A DNA stretch of 64,000 nucleotides from Chrysogorgia sp. JL179-B06 (taxonomy: Eukaryota > Cnidaria > Anthozoa > Scleralcyonacea > Chrysogorgiidae): positions 1,388,501-1,452,500 of the forward strand of contig JAYKKM010000501.1 of assembly GCA_035772405.1 (NCBI GenBank), given 5' to 3'. Below, in pieces: positions 54,385-64,000 of the stretch. The notes under the pieces are model-generated. The model did not search any database and was not told the origin of the DNA. It saw only the letters and a list, made by a program, of their open reading frames with translations. Within the stretch, counting starts at the first letter, position 1. Each line of letters starts with the position of its first letter. A program made the translations under genes and the position numbers.

Positions 54385-55320
54385 CAAAATTGTTGCATTC
54401 TGATTGGTTGAGGAGTGCAATTATTTTATTAACTACACAGTTTGCACTGCAGTGCAATTAATGGGGGTAATAGAATGACCAGGAGTGCTATTAATGCCAA
54501 AATCATACGAGTGATTACAAAATCGACCGACCTTGAAGCAGGAGGTTGATTTGTTAATCACAGGAACGATTTTGGCATTAATAGCACGACTTGGTCGTTC
54601 TATTACCTGTTAATTATATTCCCTATGTAATACTCTTTTAAAACAATTTATTATCAACTCAATTATCAACACTATAGTTTTTTTTGTTTTTTAAGTAAAA
54701 AGATAGGGAAAGGTGTAAGTTCTACGAACATTCCGTATTCAATTTATGTAATTGAATTAAAAATTATTGTTAATTACCAACGGAATGGGTTTTCATAAAC
54801 ATCACATGACTAGAGTCCCGCGTGACCTGTACGCTTCGTGAACGTCGTGAAACAACAACATTCAGTGATTCAGCAATGCAAAAGACCAAACAAGACTATT
54901 TATGTTGAATCTGAGGTGAATAAAACTGCAGGTTTTCTTTGGGGAATATTATCGATCGTTATTTCCATTATAATTTTGAGATACACCTGACTTTTGACAT
55001 GGATAACAGGTTTTTTCTCATTCGGTAAGAGGAAAATATTGTTGACATTGCTTATTTTGGTCGCTTTTGGCATTGCTTGTTTTTATTTAGGTCAATACAT
55101 CGCCAAATAAATGGGAAAATATTATTTTGTTTATCCAAAACTTCCATTTTTCTTTATTTTTGAAAAACCCCACCAAAAACCTATACCTTGTATACTGAAC
55201 TGTGATTGGCCAATTGTGATACTAGCCTAGTTTTCATTGGTTGCTTAAGGAGTGTGATTACAGCCCTTACAGTGTGCGATTAATGATTAATCGCACTCCT
55301 GTGAACCAATAAGATTGTGG
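54385..55320. mobile_element. Nested foldback/MITE sequence in a HECT intron
   Basis: Inner foldback: 54460-54530 and 54545-54618 are inverted copies (for example TGCTATTAATGCCAAAATC and GATTTTGGCATTAATAGCA). Outer pair: CTGATTGGTTGAGGAGTGCA at about 54399 and the related complement near 55300. Exact borders unclear. Confidence 0.65.
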
Positions 55321-55544
55321 CATTTGTGAGCTATTACATAGGTGATATAGTTAATACTATAATTGCATTCCTCCATAATTTTGTAAAAACAAACAAAATG
55401 GCAAAACACTTTTTAAACCCAAATCAATTTACTCTGGAGGACTGGGTTGTCGTGCATTCTATCATATCATTACCTTATTGCAATACCAAACTAACAAAAT
55501 ATGGTTATAAATAATGTTTGTGTAATTTGATTTTACCACTACAG

Positions 55545-55778
55545 GTGGCAGAAGAAGCAGTTTGACACTTGAACAGATCAGGAACCTATTCTTGGTTTTC
55601 CTTTACCACCTTCATTGAATTTTGTTGAAGTGTCATCAACTTTTCTACCGACTTGGCACACATGCACAAACTCCATAAACCTCCCACGTCCAACAAGAGA
55701 TATCCAGATTCCAGAACTGCAAAACTCTTTGATTTATACGACTACGCATTCATGAGCACATGTTTTGGAAATATGTAG
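55545..55778 (+). pseudogene. Second HECT gene, C-terminal exon
   Basis: CTACAG acceptor. With frame changes it reads SSLTLEQI, LGFPLPPSLNFVEVS, STFLPTWHTCTNSINLPRPT, and YDYAFMSTCFGNM to TAG at 55776-55778. L-P-T-x-x-T-C is the catalytic cysteine block, followed by the SLYDYAF-type C-terminal end. At least two frameshifts. Confidence 0.7.
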
Positions 55779-55959
55779 ATTGTAGACTTAACATAAATGG
55801 TTTTATGCAGGTGTCTTGCTTGCCAGCTGATGCGCTGTCCGTTGTGTGATAGCTACGTGTGTGTCCGCATTATGGACTTATTAACATCTGTTGTTGTGTT
55901 TTGTTCTTTATCATTTTAACGTGCATAGTTTAACACATATATACATATCTACAAAATCA

Positions 55960-56600
55960 ATGACAGAAAGCTGTCATGGTCCTTGTGATCACCACATAGT
56001 TGGGGGGTCTCTTGCATTGTTGTGATGCCAGATGACTTCCTGTCTTGGGGCTGGTTTTTCTGTCAAGTGTGTGGATTTTTACACCCACTGTAGGTCATGT
56101 TAGTTCTGTTGTGTGTGCTGCCAGTGTTGGTGACCGGTAGATTGGTGGCTTCCACCATTCTATGTCCAGGCCACTTATGGGCTCTCTACCTCCCAGCAAT
56201 TACTCCATCTTGATATCTTGGATTTACATTGGGACGGTTAGGTTTGTTCCGAATCATACCGGTAAGCTCTCTCCACTTGTTAGTGTTTCGTATAGTACCC
56301 TGGTCCATTGGGTGAATGACACCACAACACCGTCAAAGCGGTTGTGAGGGATTTGCGAGGCCTGTTCAGTTGAAAATGCTAGGCCTTTCTCTCAATAACA
56401 AGTATGCTGTGGTAGTCAGACAGGCCTGCCCCTGTTACCCTTTTCACCCCTCGCCAGGGGGACTACAACCCTCCAAAACATCTAAAACTGCACATGCATA
56501 TGCCGACGGTCCCAGCTGGCACGCAGCCCAGATAAGGGGCGTGCAGCCAACCTGTAGTAACTAGACCTAAGCACTGTTGTTAACTTTCTTTTACCATGGT
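55960..56600. other. More GC-rich non-coding block
   Basis: Visibly richer in G and C than its neighbours, with frames 56162-56347 and 56316-56564 that show no family. It lies between the convergent HECT and integrase genes. May be a SINE or the UTR of an element. Confidence 0.4.
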
Positions 56601-56751
56601 TTGGTGCTTGATCCTGTTGCTTGTTTTGGTTGGGCTAACTACATTGCATAACACATGTAGGGCTTAATGAATGCTCCATCAACATATTCAGAAATATTAT
56701 ATTTGTATGGAGTAATTATCTGTTTGTGCAAAAGGTACATTTAAAGCGATA

Positions 56752-56900
56752 TAGTAATAAAAATCATAATTTCAAATTTTTGATTTTCTGATCAACTGAC
56801 AGTCTTAAAAAGGTTATCCAAGCAACCAAAATAACCCTTGTGTATAATAACATCACTAATTGTGACTAAACACTAAATCCTGTCATCTGCCATCTTGGTG
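56752..56900 (-). repeat. Inverted repeat, right arm (around second HECT locus)
   Basis: Complement of 53354-53500 at about 75-80%, with one 12-bp extra block. Confidence 0.75.
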
Positions 56901-57185
56901 TAAAAAAATTGTGTTTCAACTTACGTCACACGCATATCGAAAATTTGTCCAAGATGGCAGATTCACAATAGCGAGTGTCATACTACAGTCTTTTCATCAC
57001 CTTGGATCATATTTAGCAACTTTTATTTTTTATTTCCATATCCCTTTAACCTGTAATGTGAGATGTAATATAAGGGTTAGAATAAATATTGTTGAACATT
57101 GATTATACAGCCATTTACTATTTTTATGGAAAGTTGTTACAACTAATTGCAGTATTATCAGAAAATCTGTCCAGAATTATTATTT

Positions 57186-57521
57186 TCAATTGTTTGAAGA
57201 ATGTTCAATTATGCACAGTGCTCTTAAGTACCAGTCAATCCCATGGTTTGAAGATGTCCATGCAGCAGGAATGTCTGTCCTCAACTCTACTTGGCAGTTT
57301 TCACCTAATTGCACTTCAGGTGGATTTAAGAGTGGTCTCTCATCATTTCCATCAGCACCTTCTAAAACCCCCTCTGCTCCAAAGACCGCTAGATCCTCTT
57401 CGCTCAAATGCTGTCCCACAGGGTTCTGCATTTGACTTGACAACCACAAACGTAAAGGACTGATCTTGTTGTTCGCATACGATGATTTGCCCATGCAGCC
57501 ATCCACAGTTGTAACTTGTCA
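57186..57521 (-). pseudogene. Integrase gene, C-terminal part (frameshifted)
   Basis: Continues the 58565 ORF after a frame change in the A8 run at about 57534-57541. The shifted frame reads INDKLQLWMAAWANHRMRTT; a further change leads to SPLRLWLSSQMQNPVGQHLS, EEDLAVFGAEGVLEG and a tail to 57186. The LRLW...GMQNPVG-type C-terminus is usual for this integrase family. Confidence 0.65.
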
Positions 57522-58565
57522 TTAATCCTTGTTAAAAAAAATGTGGTGTAAAGCTGCAATATGCAAATCATTTAGTGGGTCTAAAATACCTTCATCTTCC
57601 ATAAAGTAAAACATTTTGTAATAATAGGACAGAACGCCAGTAAACACATCTCGCCATAATCGCTCAACTCTTTGATTATGCGTGCTTTTCCCTGTTATCA
57701 TACTTCCCCTCTCAGTTCCTCTTTTCTCGATCATATAATCAGCAATTAGAACATTCTCCATTCCCTTGTCTGAATGTACTCTGCTGGGCAGACCAAACTT
57801 GCTAACTGCACCCTTGAAATGTTCAAGTAGTGTGATGGCTTTGTTGTTGTTAGAGCATGTCAGTACCACTGGTAGATGACTAAATCCATCTATCCCTCCA
57901 AAGACGACCATATGCCAACGAATTAATTTATGGTTCATGTCTACATGCCATAAATGATTGGCACCTTGAACGTTGTAAGTTCGTCTGTGCAATCGACCCC
58001 TTGATCTCTCAGCAATCCCACATTCGTCAACTCGATGTAAGCTCTCGCGCAGGCGAAATCTTTGAATGGCAATATCCTTATTCAATAACATTTTTCCGAT
58101 CATATTCTCACCACAGTAGGGGAACTCTTGAGTAAGCTTGAAAACTTCTTGATCTAATTCACGATCACTGAGAGTTGAAAATTCTTGCTTCCTGATGCCA
58201 TAGAAAGCCATACGACGATATACAGTCCTCTCGGAAACCGACAAGAGCAATGATATTTCTCTAACAGAAAATCCCTCCTGTACGAGATGCTCTATTACTT
58301 TCTTCGGTAAATCGTACTTGGGGGCTCCAGCCTCGTGGTATATATTCTCTGGAGGTTTACATCCATATTTCACGCATTCTATTCTCAATGCCATCATCTG
58401 GCTTTTACACGTTATGCCCAAAGATTCCAGTTCATACGATGACAATTTCCCAATTATATCTGGTGTTATCTTTTCTCTTTCAAAATTCTCTAAGATGTTA
58501 TGATTTCCCATATGTAATTTCTTCAAAATGCCAAACATATCAGAAGCATTAGAAGTCGACGCCAT
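57522..58565 (-). CDS. SAM-HTH-DDE integrase-like protein (pfam24764-type core)
   Basis: 347 aa from ATG 58565, intact. Residues 9-70 resemble a SAM domain: NHNILENFEREKITPDIIGK, LSSYELESLGIT. Residues 85-125 form a helix-turn-helix: FSVREISLLLSVSERTVYRR. The integrase core runs from about 205: LWHVDMNHKLI (D209), SRVHSDKGMENV (D266), THNQRVERLWRDVF (E301), with 34 residues between the last two acids. LDPLNDLHIAALHHIF follows. The frame ends early in a homopolymer; the natural C-terminus lies at 57186-57521. It is convergent with the HECT gene ending at 55778, as in the 35-53 kb locus. The family is a transposon-type integrase found widely in fish and cnidarians. Confidence 0.9.
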   Translation of the reverse strand: MASTSNASDMFGILKKLHMGNHNILENFEREKITPDIIGKLSSYELESLGITCKSQMMALRIECVKYGCKPPENIYHEAGAPKYDLPKKVIEHLVQEGFSVREISLLLSVSERTVYRRMAFYGIRKQEFSTLSDRELDQEVFKLTQEFPYCGENMIGKMLLNKDIAIQRFRLRESLHRVDECGIAERSRGRLHRRTYNVQGANHLWHVDMNHKLIRWHMVVFGGIDGFSHLPVVLTCSNNNKAITLLEHFKGAVSKFGLPSRVHSDKGMENVLIADYMIEKRGTERGSMITGKSTHNQRVERLWRDVFTGVLSYYYKMFYFMEDEGILDPLNDLHIAALHHIFFNKD

Positions 58566-58642
58566 GTTTATATATATTATGATACTTCATGTTAGGAGCC
58601 ATGATCTGATTTCTTGGAATAGCCGCTGACCAGAATTTGATA

Positions 58643-58775
58643 TGTATAAAGAAGTGCACCATCATATAAAGAAGTGCACCATCGTATAATGAAGAAAGCA
58701 CCACATATAATGAAGAAAGCACCACATATAAAGAAGAAAGCACCACATATGATGAAGAAAGCACCACATATAATA
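58643..58775 (-). repeat. Tandem repeat, about 21-23 bp unit
   Basis: Six to seven units of GAAGAAAGCACCACATATAA or GAAGTGCACCATCATATAAA, just upstream of the integrase start. Confidence 0.9.
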
Positions 58776-58948
58776 TTACCTGACCACATATAAGACAGTC
58801 ATGGCTTTCCATATATATGCTACAGCAGCATACCTTTCCTCAGTTCCAGTTTGTTTGTATCTCCATGCAGCTTGCCTAAGGCTCCATACATACACTCATA
58901 CAGTATATTGAGTAGAATAGATCGTCTATTTGTGTGCTAATTGTACTA

Positions 58949-59260
58949 ACCATTCACTCAATTCTTCCTGCCCATCTAACCGGTCCTTAATCGTTCTTCT
59001 GCTGTGATTTCCTGAATCTCCTCTTCATACTGTGCAGTCCATTCTGCATCAGCTACAGGATCATCAGCACACAAAGCGCATTCTTTATTGCTTGAATTAG
59101 TAGACGTAGTAAATTCGCGTTCAATTTGTTGTTGTTCATCGCCAGAAACCTCGTCTTCGGAGCTATCAGATTCAAAATTTCTCTCGTAATCAGAGTAATA
59201 ATTTACATCTGAATCATCAGAGTTGCAAGGCGACTCGGAATTTGATGAACTTGAAGACAT
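58949..59260 (-). CDS. First exon of a P2X7-like repeat-associated protein
   Basis: ATG at about 59260: MSSSSSNSESPCNSDDSDVN, acidic Ser-rich, then CALCADDPVADAEWTAQYEE and a Glu-rich helix. A frame change at about 58990 leads to RLDGQEELSEW and a G|GTTAGT donor-like site. PxADxEWxAxYxxE...RLxGxExxSxW precedes the Cys-rich P2X7-tail-like domain in multi-copy invertebrate and fish proteins (family recall). The following exons were not seen. Confidence 0.5.
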
Positions 59261-59327
59261 AGCGAAAATTCGAGAGGTAATCCAACAAGAATGTTGTTGT
59301 GTCAACAAAAAGCAGGTATATTGCAAT

Positions 59328-59347
59328 TGTCCGGAATTTACGTCACA
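59328..59347 (-). promoter_or_regulatory. Candidate promoter motif (CRE/ATF plus ETS-like)
   Basis: Minus strand TGTGACGTAAATTCCGGACA, about 70 bp upstream of the ATG at 59260. It contains TGACGTAA (ATF/CREB-like) and TTCCGG (ETS-like). The same 20-mer is present in both arms of the MITE at 17527-17999 (17652-17671 and 17850-17869). Confidence 0.6.
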
Positions 59348-59505
59348 GGCCCGATTCTCCCCATTCCCCTTTAACGCGGCTGTTGACCAACTATGGGTAG
59401 ACTTTAACAAGGGCTAGCAACTAGAGTATTTATCCAAATCAAAAAATGTTTTCACCAAAATTCTTCTAAAATCATGATCTATTGAATTTGTTAAAAAAAT
59501 AAAAT

Positions 59506-59524
59506 GGTGTCAGGTGCACTTTAA
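59506..59524 (-). repeat. Possible transposon end
   Basis: Minus strand TTAAAGTGCACCTGACACC resembles the left end of the MITE at 17524 (TTAAAGTGCCCGTAACCTC). It lies upstream of the P2X7-like exon and may be the 5' end of its element. Confidence 0.45.
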
Positions 59525-60023
59525 TAGGAAGATGTTGTTTTCGAACTTGTCGGAAATATACATTCATACTATTCGAACACAGACATTCGATTAATATACG
59601 AGTTCAAATACTTCTACTTTCGAATTCAATTTTTTTGCTGCAATTTTTCTTTCAAATTCAATTATTTTTGGGGGGGCCGAAAGCTATTCCGCCCCCCTGC
59701 TTCCGATGTAAGATGGGCATTTTGTTATGAATTGAGTTTTTTTATTATAACTTTTCTTATTTCCATAAATCATGGGGTGATGATAACATTGTCGTCCAAC
59801 ATCTGGTGGTATCTATTATACCCCCTATATTTACACCTCTGTACAGCACATTATTTTGTCAACTACTGTACATGTATGCATCTGTGCATGTCCATGCACA
59901 AAGGATTATAACTATAGTTATAATCCTTTAACTCCTACCATTTCCACATACATATTCCCTATTAATATTATCTTCGATGTTCTAATTTACCTGAACATGT
60001 CTAGTATTTTGTATTCCTATTAG
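59525..60023. other. No gene recognised
   Basis: AT-rich; a GGGGGGG...CCCCCC pair at about 59670-59698 forms a hairpin, and AGGATTATAACTATAGTTAT begins a palindrome at about 59901-59928. Confidence 0.5.
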
Positions 60024-60198
60024 ATTGATAACCCACATAACAGAGCCGATGGTCTACTAGGAGATTATTGTGATGGTGAAGATTTCCAAGATCATCCTTT
60101 ATTCAGTACAAATCAACATGCACTCCAGCTGCTATTATTCTTTGATGATTTGGAAGTATGTAATCCACTCGGATCACGTGCAAACACCCACAAAATAG
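60024..60198 (+). CDS. Exon with conserved VCNPLGSRANTHKIG motif
   Basis: CTATTAG acceptor and ATAG|GTGAGA donor with an open frame of 58 codons. Reads DYCDGEDFQDHPLFSTNQHA, then LLFFDDLEVCNPLGSRANTH and KIG. (F/Y)(F/Y)DDxExxNPLGSxxxxHKxG is a strongly conserved block in a repeat-associated protein family of fish and cnidarians whose name I do not know. Other exons were not identified. Confidence 0.65.
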
Positions 60199-60490
60199 GT
60201 GAGACAAAGAAGTAATATATAAATGTTATTTTTCTATTAATTATTACATGTACAACAAAGTTTAATTATGATTGTATTATGATTGTATGTGTACATCTAT
60301 ATGTGTGTACATCTATATTTGTATACATATATATTTGTATACATATACGGTATTTAAACTTTAGATGGAACAAACCAAATCTTTGGTCAATAATTGAAGT
60401 AAGTACATGCATCTTTTAGGCAATTTCTATTATACATTGGGGAATATCTTATATGTTAAAACCAATATTTTGATTTCTTCTTTTTAACAG

Positions 60491-60693
60491 GGCAAGCAAT
60501 TGGCAAAACAGCTTCTTTTCCATACAAACGTATGCATGAGTTTGAAGTAGAAGGCTTACCAGGAATTACCTTTAAAAAACCTAGTGCTTATGGAACATGT
60601 CAGCTGAAGCAAATACTGGAATCAAAAGACAATATCAAGATTAGAGTAAAGGAGGTTCCATTTACAACATATTCTAATTCTACTGCTACTTAA
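60491..60693 (+). CDS. Exon resembling a GTF2I repeat
   Basis: TTTAACAG acceptor, then 67 codons to a stop: QAIGKTASFPYKRMHEFEVE, GLPGITFKKPSAYGTCQLKQ, ILESKDNIKIRVKEVPF. The blocks AxG...PYKRM, V-GLP-GIxF-PxxY, LKxILExKxxIxxxxKxPF are those of the TFII-I (GTF2I) repeat, a DNA-binding module best known from vertebrates. The frame is intact. The next upstream exon at 60024-60198 is on the same strand, but linkage is not shown. Confident of the domain, unsure of the gene. Confidence 0.7.
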
Positions 60694-61400
60694 CTTCTAC
60701 TCAGCCTCATTCTCAATCACCTTTTACTGCTATCTCTACTACTACAACTCAAACTGTGACTACTTATGCATCTACTTGTGCACCTATCTTTATCCTCTCT
60801 TCTACCTCTACCTCCTCTTTTACCCCTAATCCTACCCCTGCCTCTACTTTTACCTCTACATGTACTTGACATCTATTCCTAATAGTAATGCTACATCTGT
60901 CTCTGCTGCTTCTACTTCCCGACCTCTGTCTACTTTTACCTCGAATCCTATACCTCTGTCGCTATCTCTACTTCTACCTCTTACTCTGCCTGTACCCATA
61001 CCTCTATGTCATCCTTTAAAATCCTTTTTACCTCAGACGAAAGAAACAGTTTATCACTTAAGAAGAAAGTCAAGTGTTAGACTAAAAATCAACACAGACC
61101 GGTACAAGAAATTGTACATTAACCGCCTGATATATAAATATGATTTATCAATTTAATAGCTTTAATAGTTTTTAATAGATTTTTTACTTTTTTGATTTAG
61201 GATTTGTAAGATAGGATATGTATTTTTATCTTATTTACTTTATTTATCTGCCTCTGACTTAGCTCTGCTTCTACTACATCCATGTCTATTTATGTCTGTG
61301 CTTCTACCCCTGCTTTTACCTCGACCTCTACTGATTCTTCTACTTCTGCCTCTAGTTCTACATCGACTCCTGCTTCTACCTCTACTGATTCCTCTAATTC
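60694..61400 (+). repeat. Pyrimidine-rich low-complexity repeat (TCTACTTCTACC-like)
   Basis: 60694-61000 and 61255-61400 consist of degenerate CTCTAC and CTTCTACC units. The Ser/Thr/Pro-rich frames here (60860-61156, 61282-61506) are probably repeat translation. Confidence 0.8.
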
Positions 61401-61409
61401 CAGTCACGC

Positions 61410-63030
61410 TAGAAAAACCAGGAAACCTTATTCAGTTGGACAAAGGCCAATGATAAAAAGGAAGTACATCTTGAACCTTAAATTATGTTATTCCATAACA
61501 TCTTGAAATGAATAACATTGATTTCTTATATATTTATAAATCATTTAACTGTACAACTTATCAAAGCAGGTAAAAAATACCCAACAGTAGTATTTCAACT
61601 TTCGAGCTTGCAATTAGGGGCCGAAATTGTTTAAAAAAATCATTAAATAAAATGATGGAATACCATGTATTTGTCATTTTTCCTCGTCGATTAATAATAA
61701 TTACGAATTATGGTGAAACGGTATAATTTTGGCGAATTTAAATCCAAATATATTGAATAATCCGACTAACAAGCGGATGGGTATTCCATAGCCAACCAAT
61801 ATGTATAATTTATTGTTTGCTTTTTTAACTAACATATCCATTCTGGTCTAAAGTATCGCTGAAGAACAGAATGAAAGAGTATTGGTGAGGGAATTATTGC
61901 ATCTGGTTTCAAAACCGAAGACAATGTAGTATCGCAACATCAGTCTCAGCAGAAAAATATTTATGACAACTGTTTGGTACGGAGATTTTTCTTTTATACA
62001 TCAGGCTCTCTTAACGTAATTCTTTCTATAATTTTCATGCAAGTTTCCTATCTAATTTTCCTTTCTACAATTTTGTATCTTTTCTAGAATGCAATGATGA
62101 TATAGAAGTAGTTAAAGGAAATCACACAATCTGTTCCTTCTACTGGCTAACACCAATAGATCAAAACTGTCAGGAAGAAGCCAGGGATTCCTTGGGGTGC
62201 CATTTTGTACCAAAACCAAGAAGATAAAACATGACACAGAAGATTAAGAGCTTTGCACGTTAGCATGCCAGGTTCCTCTGAATGATAATGTGAACTGGGT
62301 GATATGTGATGCCTTGGGTTGTGGCAAGTACGTGGTTCCATCTGGAATGTTTTGTGGCTGTTCAAAATCTAATGCACTTAGTTGTTTCAGGTAAAATGAA
62401 TAAGTTACAAAATGATAAAATAAGCAAGTGCGAGTTTCGAAAATTATTTTTCTCAACATAATTTGCTGAAAATCATATTTTTGTTTTGGATAAAACTGTG
62501 CCCAGAGTCCCCAAAAGTTGATTCATCAGTTAATTTCCAACGTATTTGTGATGTCGCTTTTTAGTAAGGAAAAAGTGCAGTATCAAATACTAAAAGAGAT
62601 GCTTGCTGTTCTACGTGTTGAGGTATTTCATTCTTGTTATAATTGCCATGGCTACTTTCAATAAAATTACGTTATATGAGATCCACATGTGGTCCAGAGC
62701 TCTACTACGTTTTTATCCAGCTTCCACGTCTTCAGCTTCTTATATAAATATATATGTGGATTGTATACAACTGCATATTCAAGAATATATTACAATATCA
62801 GGAAACTTATGCAAGTATTTTAATTGTATAGGAGCATTTGCGATTAGTACTCACGAACTCTATCGCCAGCATTCACAACATTCTTTTTCTCAAGCATCCA
62901 AAGTAAATATACTTTATTAACATCAGCTCGTTAGAGGACATGAATCTCCTTTTACTGAAACATTGGTAAAAATTAGTATTTAATTTTTCAAGATATACCA
63001 CATTTGTTTTATTAAATCTTATTTTCAAAC
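61410..63030. other. Mostly unassigned; one doubtful exon
   Basis: After a TTTTCTAG site at about 62080-62087 the plus strand reads ECNDDIEVVKGNHTICSFYW, LTPIDQNCQEEARD; no family recognised. The rest is AT-rich. Confidence 0.35.
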
Positions 63031-63035
63031 GCTAG

Positions 63036-63335
63036 GACGACGATTTTATGGATATATTGAGTGGACTTTTTATGCCTCCTGACCGACAACATGAGAAAAA
63101 TACAACAACGGAGTTGGAATACCTAAAGTGCTTGTCCCAGAGGTAAATCTACTACTTCATTTGTTTTCTGTTTCCATTACACTATTGCATATATAAATAT
63201 TCGTTTTACACATTTTTAGGCATATGTTCGCTTTGTCATGGAGGTCAAAGAAGTACACAGGCATATCGCGGAGAAATTGTTGTTTGACCGGACAGAACAG
63301 ATCCCCAAGCTGCTGCATAATTTTCGTAAAAATTG
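63036..63335 (+). CDS. Two-exon ORF of unknown family
   Basis: Exon 63036-63142 (GCTAG acceptor, CAGAG|GTAAAT donor) reads DDDFMDILSGLFMPPDRQHE, ELEYLKCLSQ. Exon 63220-63335 (TTTTTAG acceptor) reads AYVRFVMEVKEVHRHIAEKL, LFDRTEQIPKLLHNFRKN, stop. The phases agree across the intron (AG + G gives Arg). 74 codons with no break suggest a real 3' end of a gene; function unknown. Confidence 0.5.
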
Positions 63336-63645
63336 AGCAGACTTTTTCTCTATATATCCACATATCTATTTATAAAAATAAAAGTGTCTTATGCAAGATT
63401 GGTTGAGCCTCATTCTCTATCAGCATACTAAGACAAATTGGATTGCCTCTGTCGCAAGACACTTGCGATTTTATAAAACAAATAGAAATTGGGTTCTGTA
63501 TATCTATGCTGTGATAAATATGAATGACTCCATTTCAACCTCACAAATACTTGAAAACACTTGGCTTCGCCTCATGTTTGAAATGACATCATCCATGCTC
63601 CTGTCACAGCAATTTTCTATTTGTTAAATTTACTAAAAACGTACT

Positions 63646-63874
63646 ACAATCATGGAAATTAATTCGTACACTATCTAATAATTTCCCGAATGTTCCCCCC
63701 TCCCCCTATACAATGTTGATGTGTAGTTTATGTTATGATCAACATTGTGTTTGGGGGGAAGGGGGGACTATTTCAAACTATTTTGGCAGTGAATATTTAA
63801 ATCTTGAACTGGCCTCCAACAATGCTAAAAGGACATGCTTTTTATAAGAAGTCTACGTATATTTCCATGATTGT
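63646..63874. mobile_element. MITE, ACAATC-ended, second family
   Basis: 229 bp with perfect 14-bp inverted ends ACAATCATGGAAAT. Inside are a C-rich block with CAATGTTGAT and its G-rich complement, as in the MITEs at 4286 and 5936. CT flanks both sides. Confidence 0.85.
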
Positions 63875-64000
63875 CTAAATTTCAAGACAAAATTTGGGCA
63901 TGGTGCTTTGCACATTTAAAATGTAAATCAGCACACAAACTTCACGGCAAGGGCTATACACGTTATGAATATGCATGACAGTTTCATAATATACCGGTAT

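Noticed and set aside
60860..61506. Ser/Thr-rich secreted or mucin-like protein
   Set aside because: Sequence is a degenerate CTCTAC repeat; no signal peptide and no conserved ends. Probably not a gene.

Overview
This window is a transposon-dense, AT-rich stretch of an animal nuclear genome. Many genes can only be read by joining exons across GT-AG introns. The elements are animal types: a CR1-like LINE whose ORF1 carries an SGNH esterase, several hAT elements, a Harbinger-type transposase, a Ty3/gypsy LTR element, and BEL and Polinton relics. Several protein families here resemble multi-copy proteins I know from cnidarian and other marine invertebrate genomes. A cnidarian or similar marine invertebrate is my best guess, by inference only. 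I saw no ordinary housekeeping gene, rRNA, tRNA or CRISPR array.

Layout. 0-9 kb: a LINE tail on the minus strand, then a 6-kb hAT element (1030-7050, terminal repeats visible) with a broken ZMYM1/DUF4371-like transposase, two related MITE copies, and relics of a Harbinger transposase. 9.2-16.7 kb: a CR1-like LINE split by a 2.8-kb DNA transposon (11083-13858) with a TAA target duplication. 16.7-22.1 kb: two broken multi-exon genes of repeat-associated families, the first split by a 473-bp palindromic MITE. 22.4-26.8 kb: a non-autonomous hAT with a perfect 8-bp target duplication, minisatellites and a MITE with a 9-bp duplication. 27.5-29.3 kb: BEL integrase, gypsy and Polinton polymerase relics. 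29.5-34.7 kb: a 1-kb TTAA-flanked element, foldbacks and a second LINE relic.

35.4-53.0 kb is the most interesting part. A plus-strand DDE-integrase gene (from 35514) and a minus-strand HECT ubiquitin-ligase-like gene (from 52899 down to 39200) point at each other. They begin with the same 135-bp first exon, which lies in inverted repeats of about 300-340 bp at the two ends. A Ty3/gypsy element with two identical 170-bp LTRs (44103-48513) has landed inside a HECT exon. 53.6-58.6 kb holds a second, diverged HECT/integrase pair, also tail to tail. I read this as a possible class of large DNA element that pairs a DDE integrase with a HECT E3 ligase (inference).

58.9-64 kb holds the first exon of a P2X7-like repeat family with a CRE/ETS-like motif upstream, an exon with a conserved NPLGS motif, an exon that reads as a GTF2I-type repeat, pyrimidine-rich low-complexity sequence, an unrecognised two-exon ORF and another MITE. 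Most coding regions carry stops or frameshifts. The most intact are the 347-aa integrase at 57522-58565, the LINE ORF1 and the HECT C-terminal exons.
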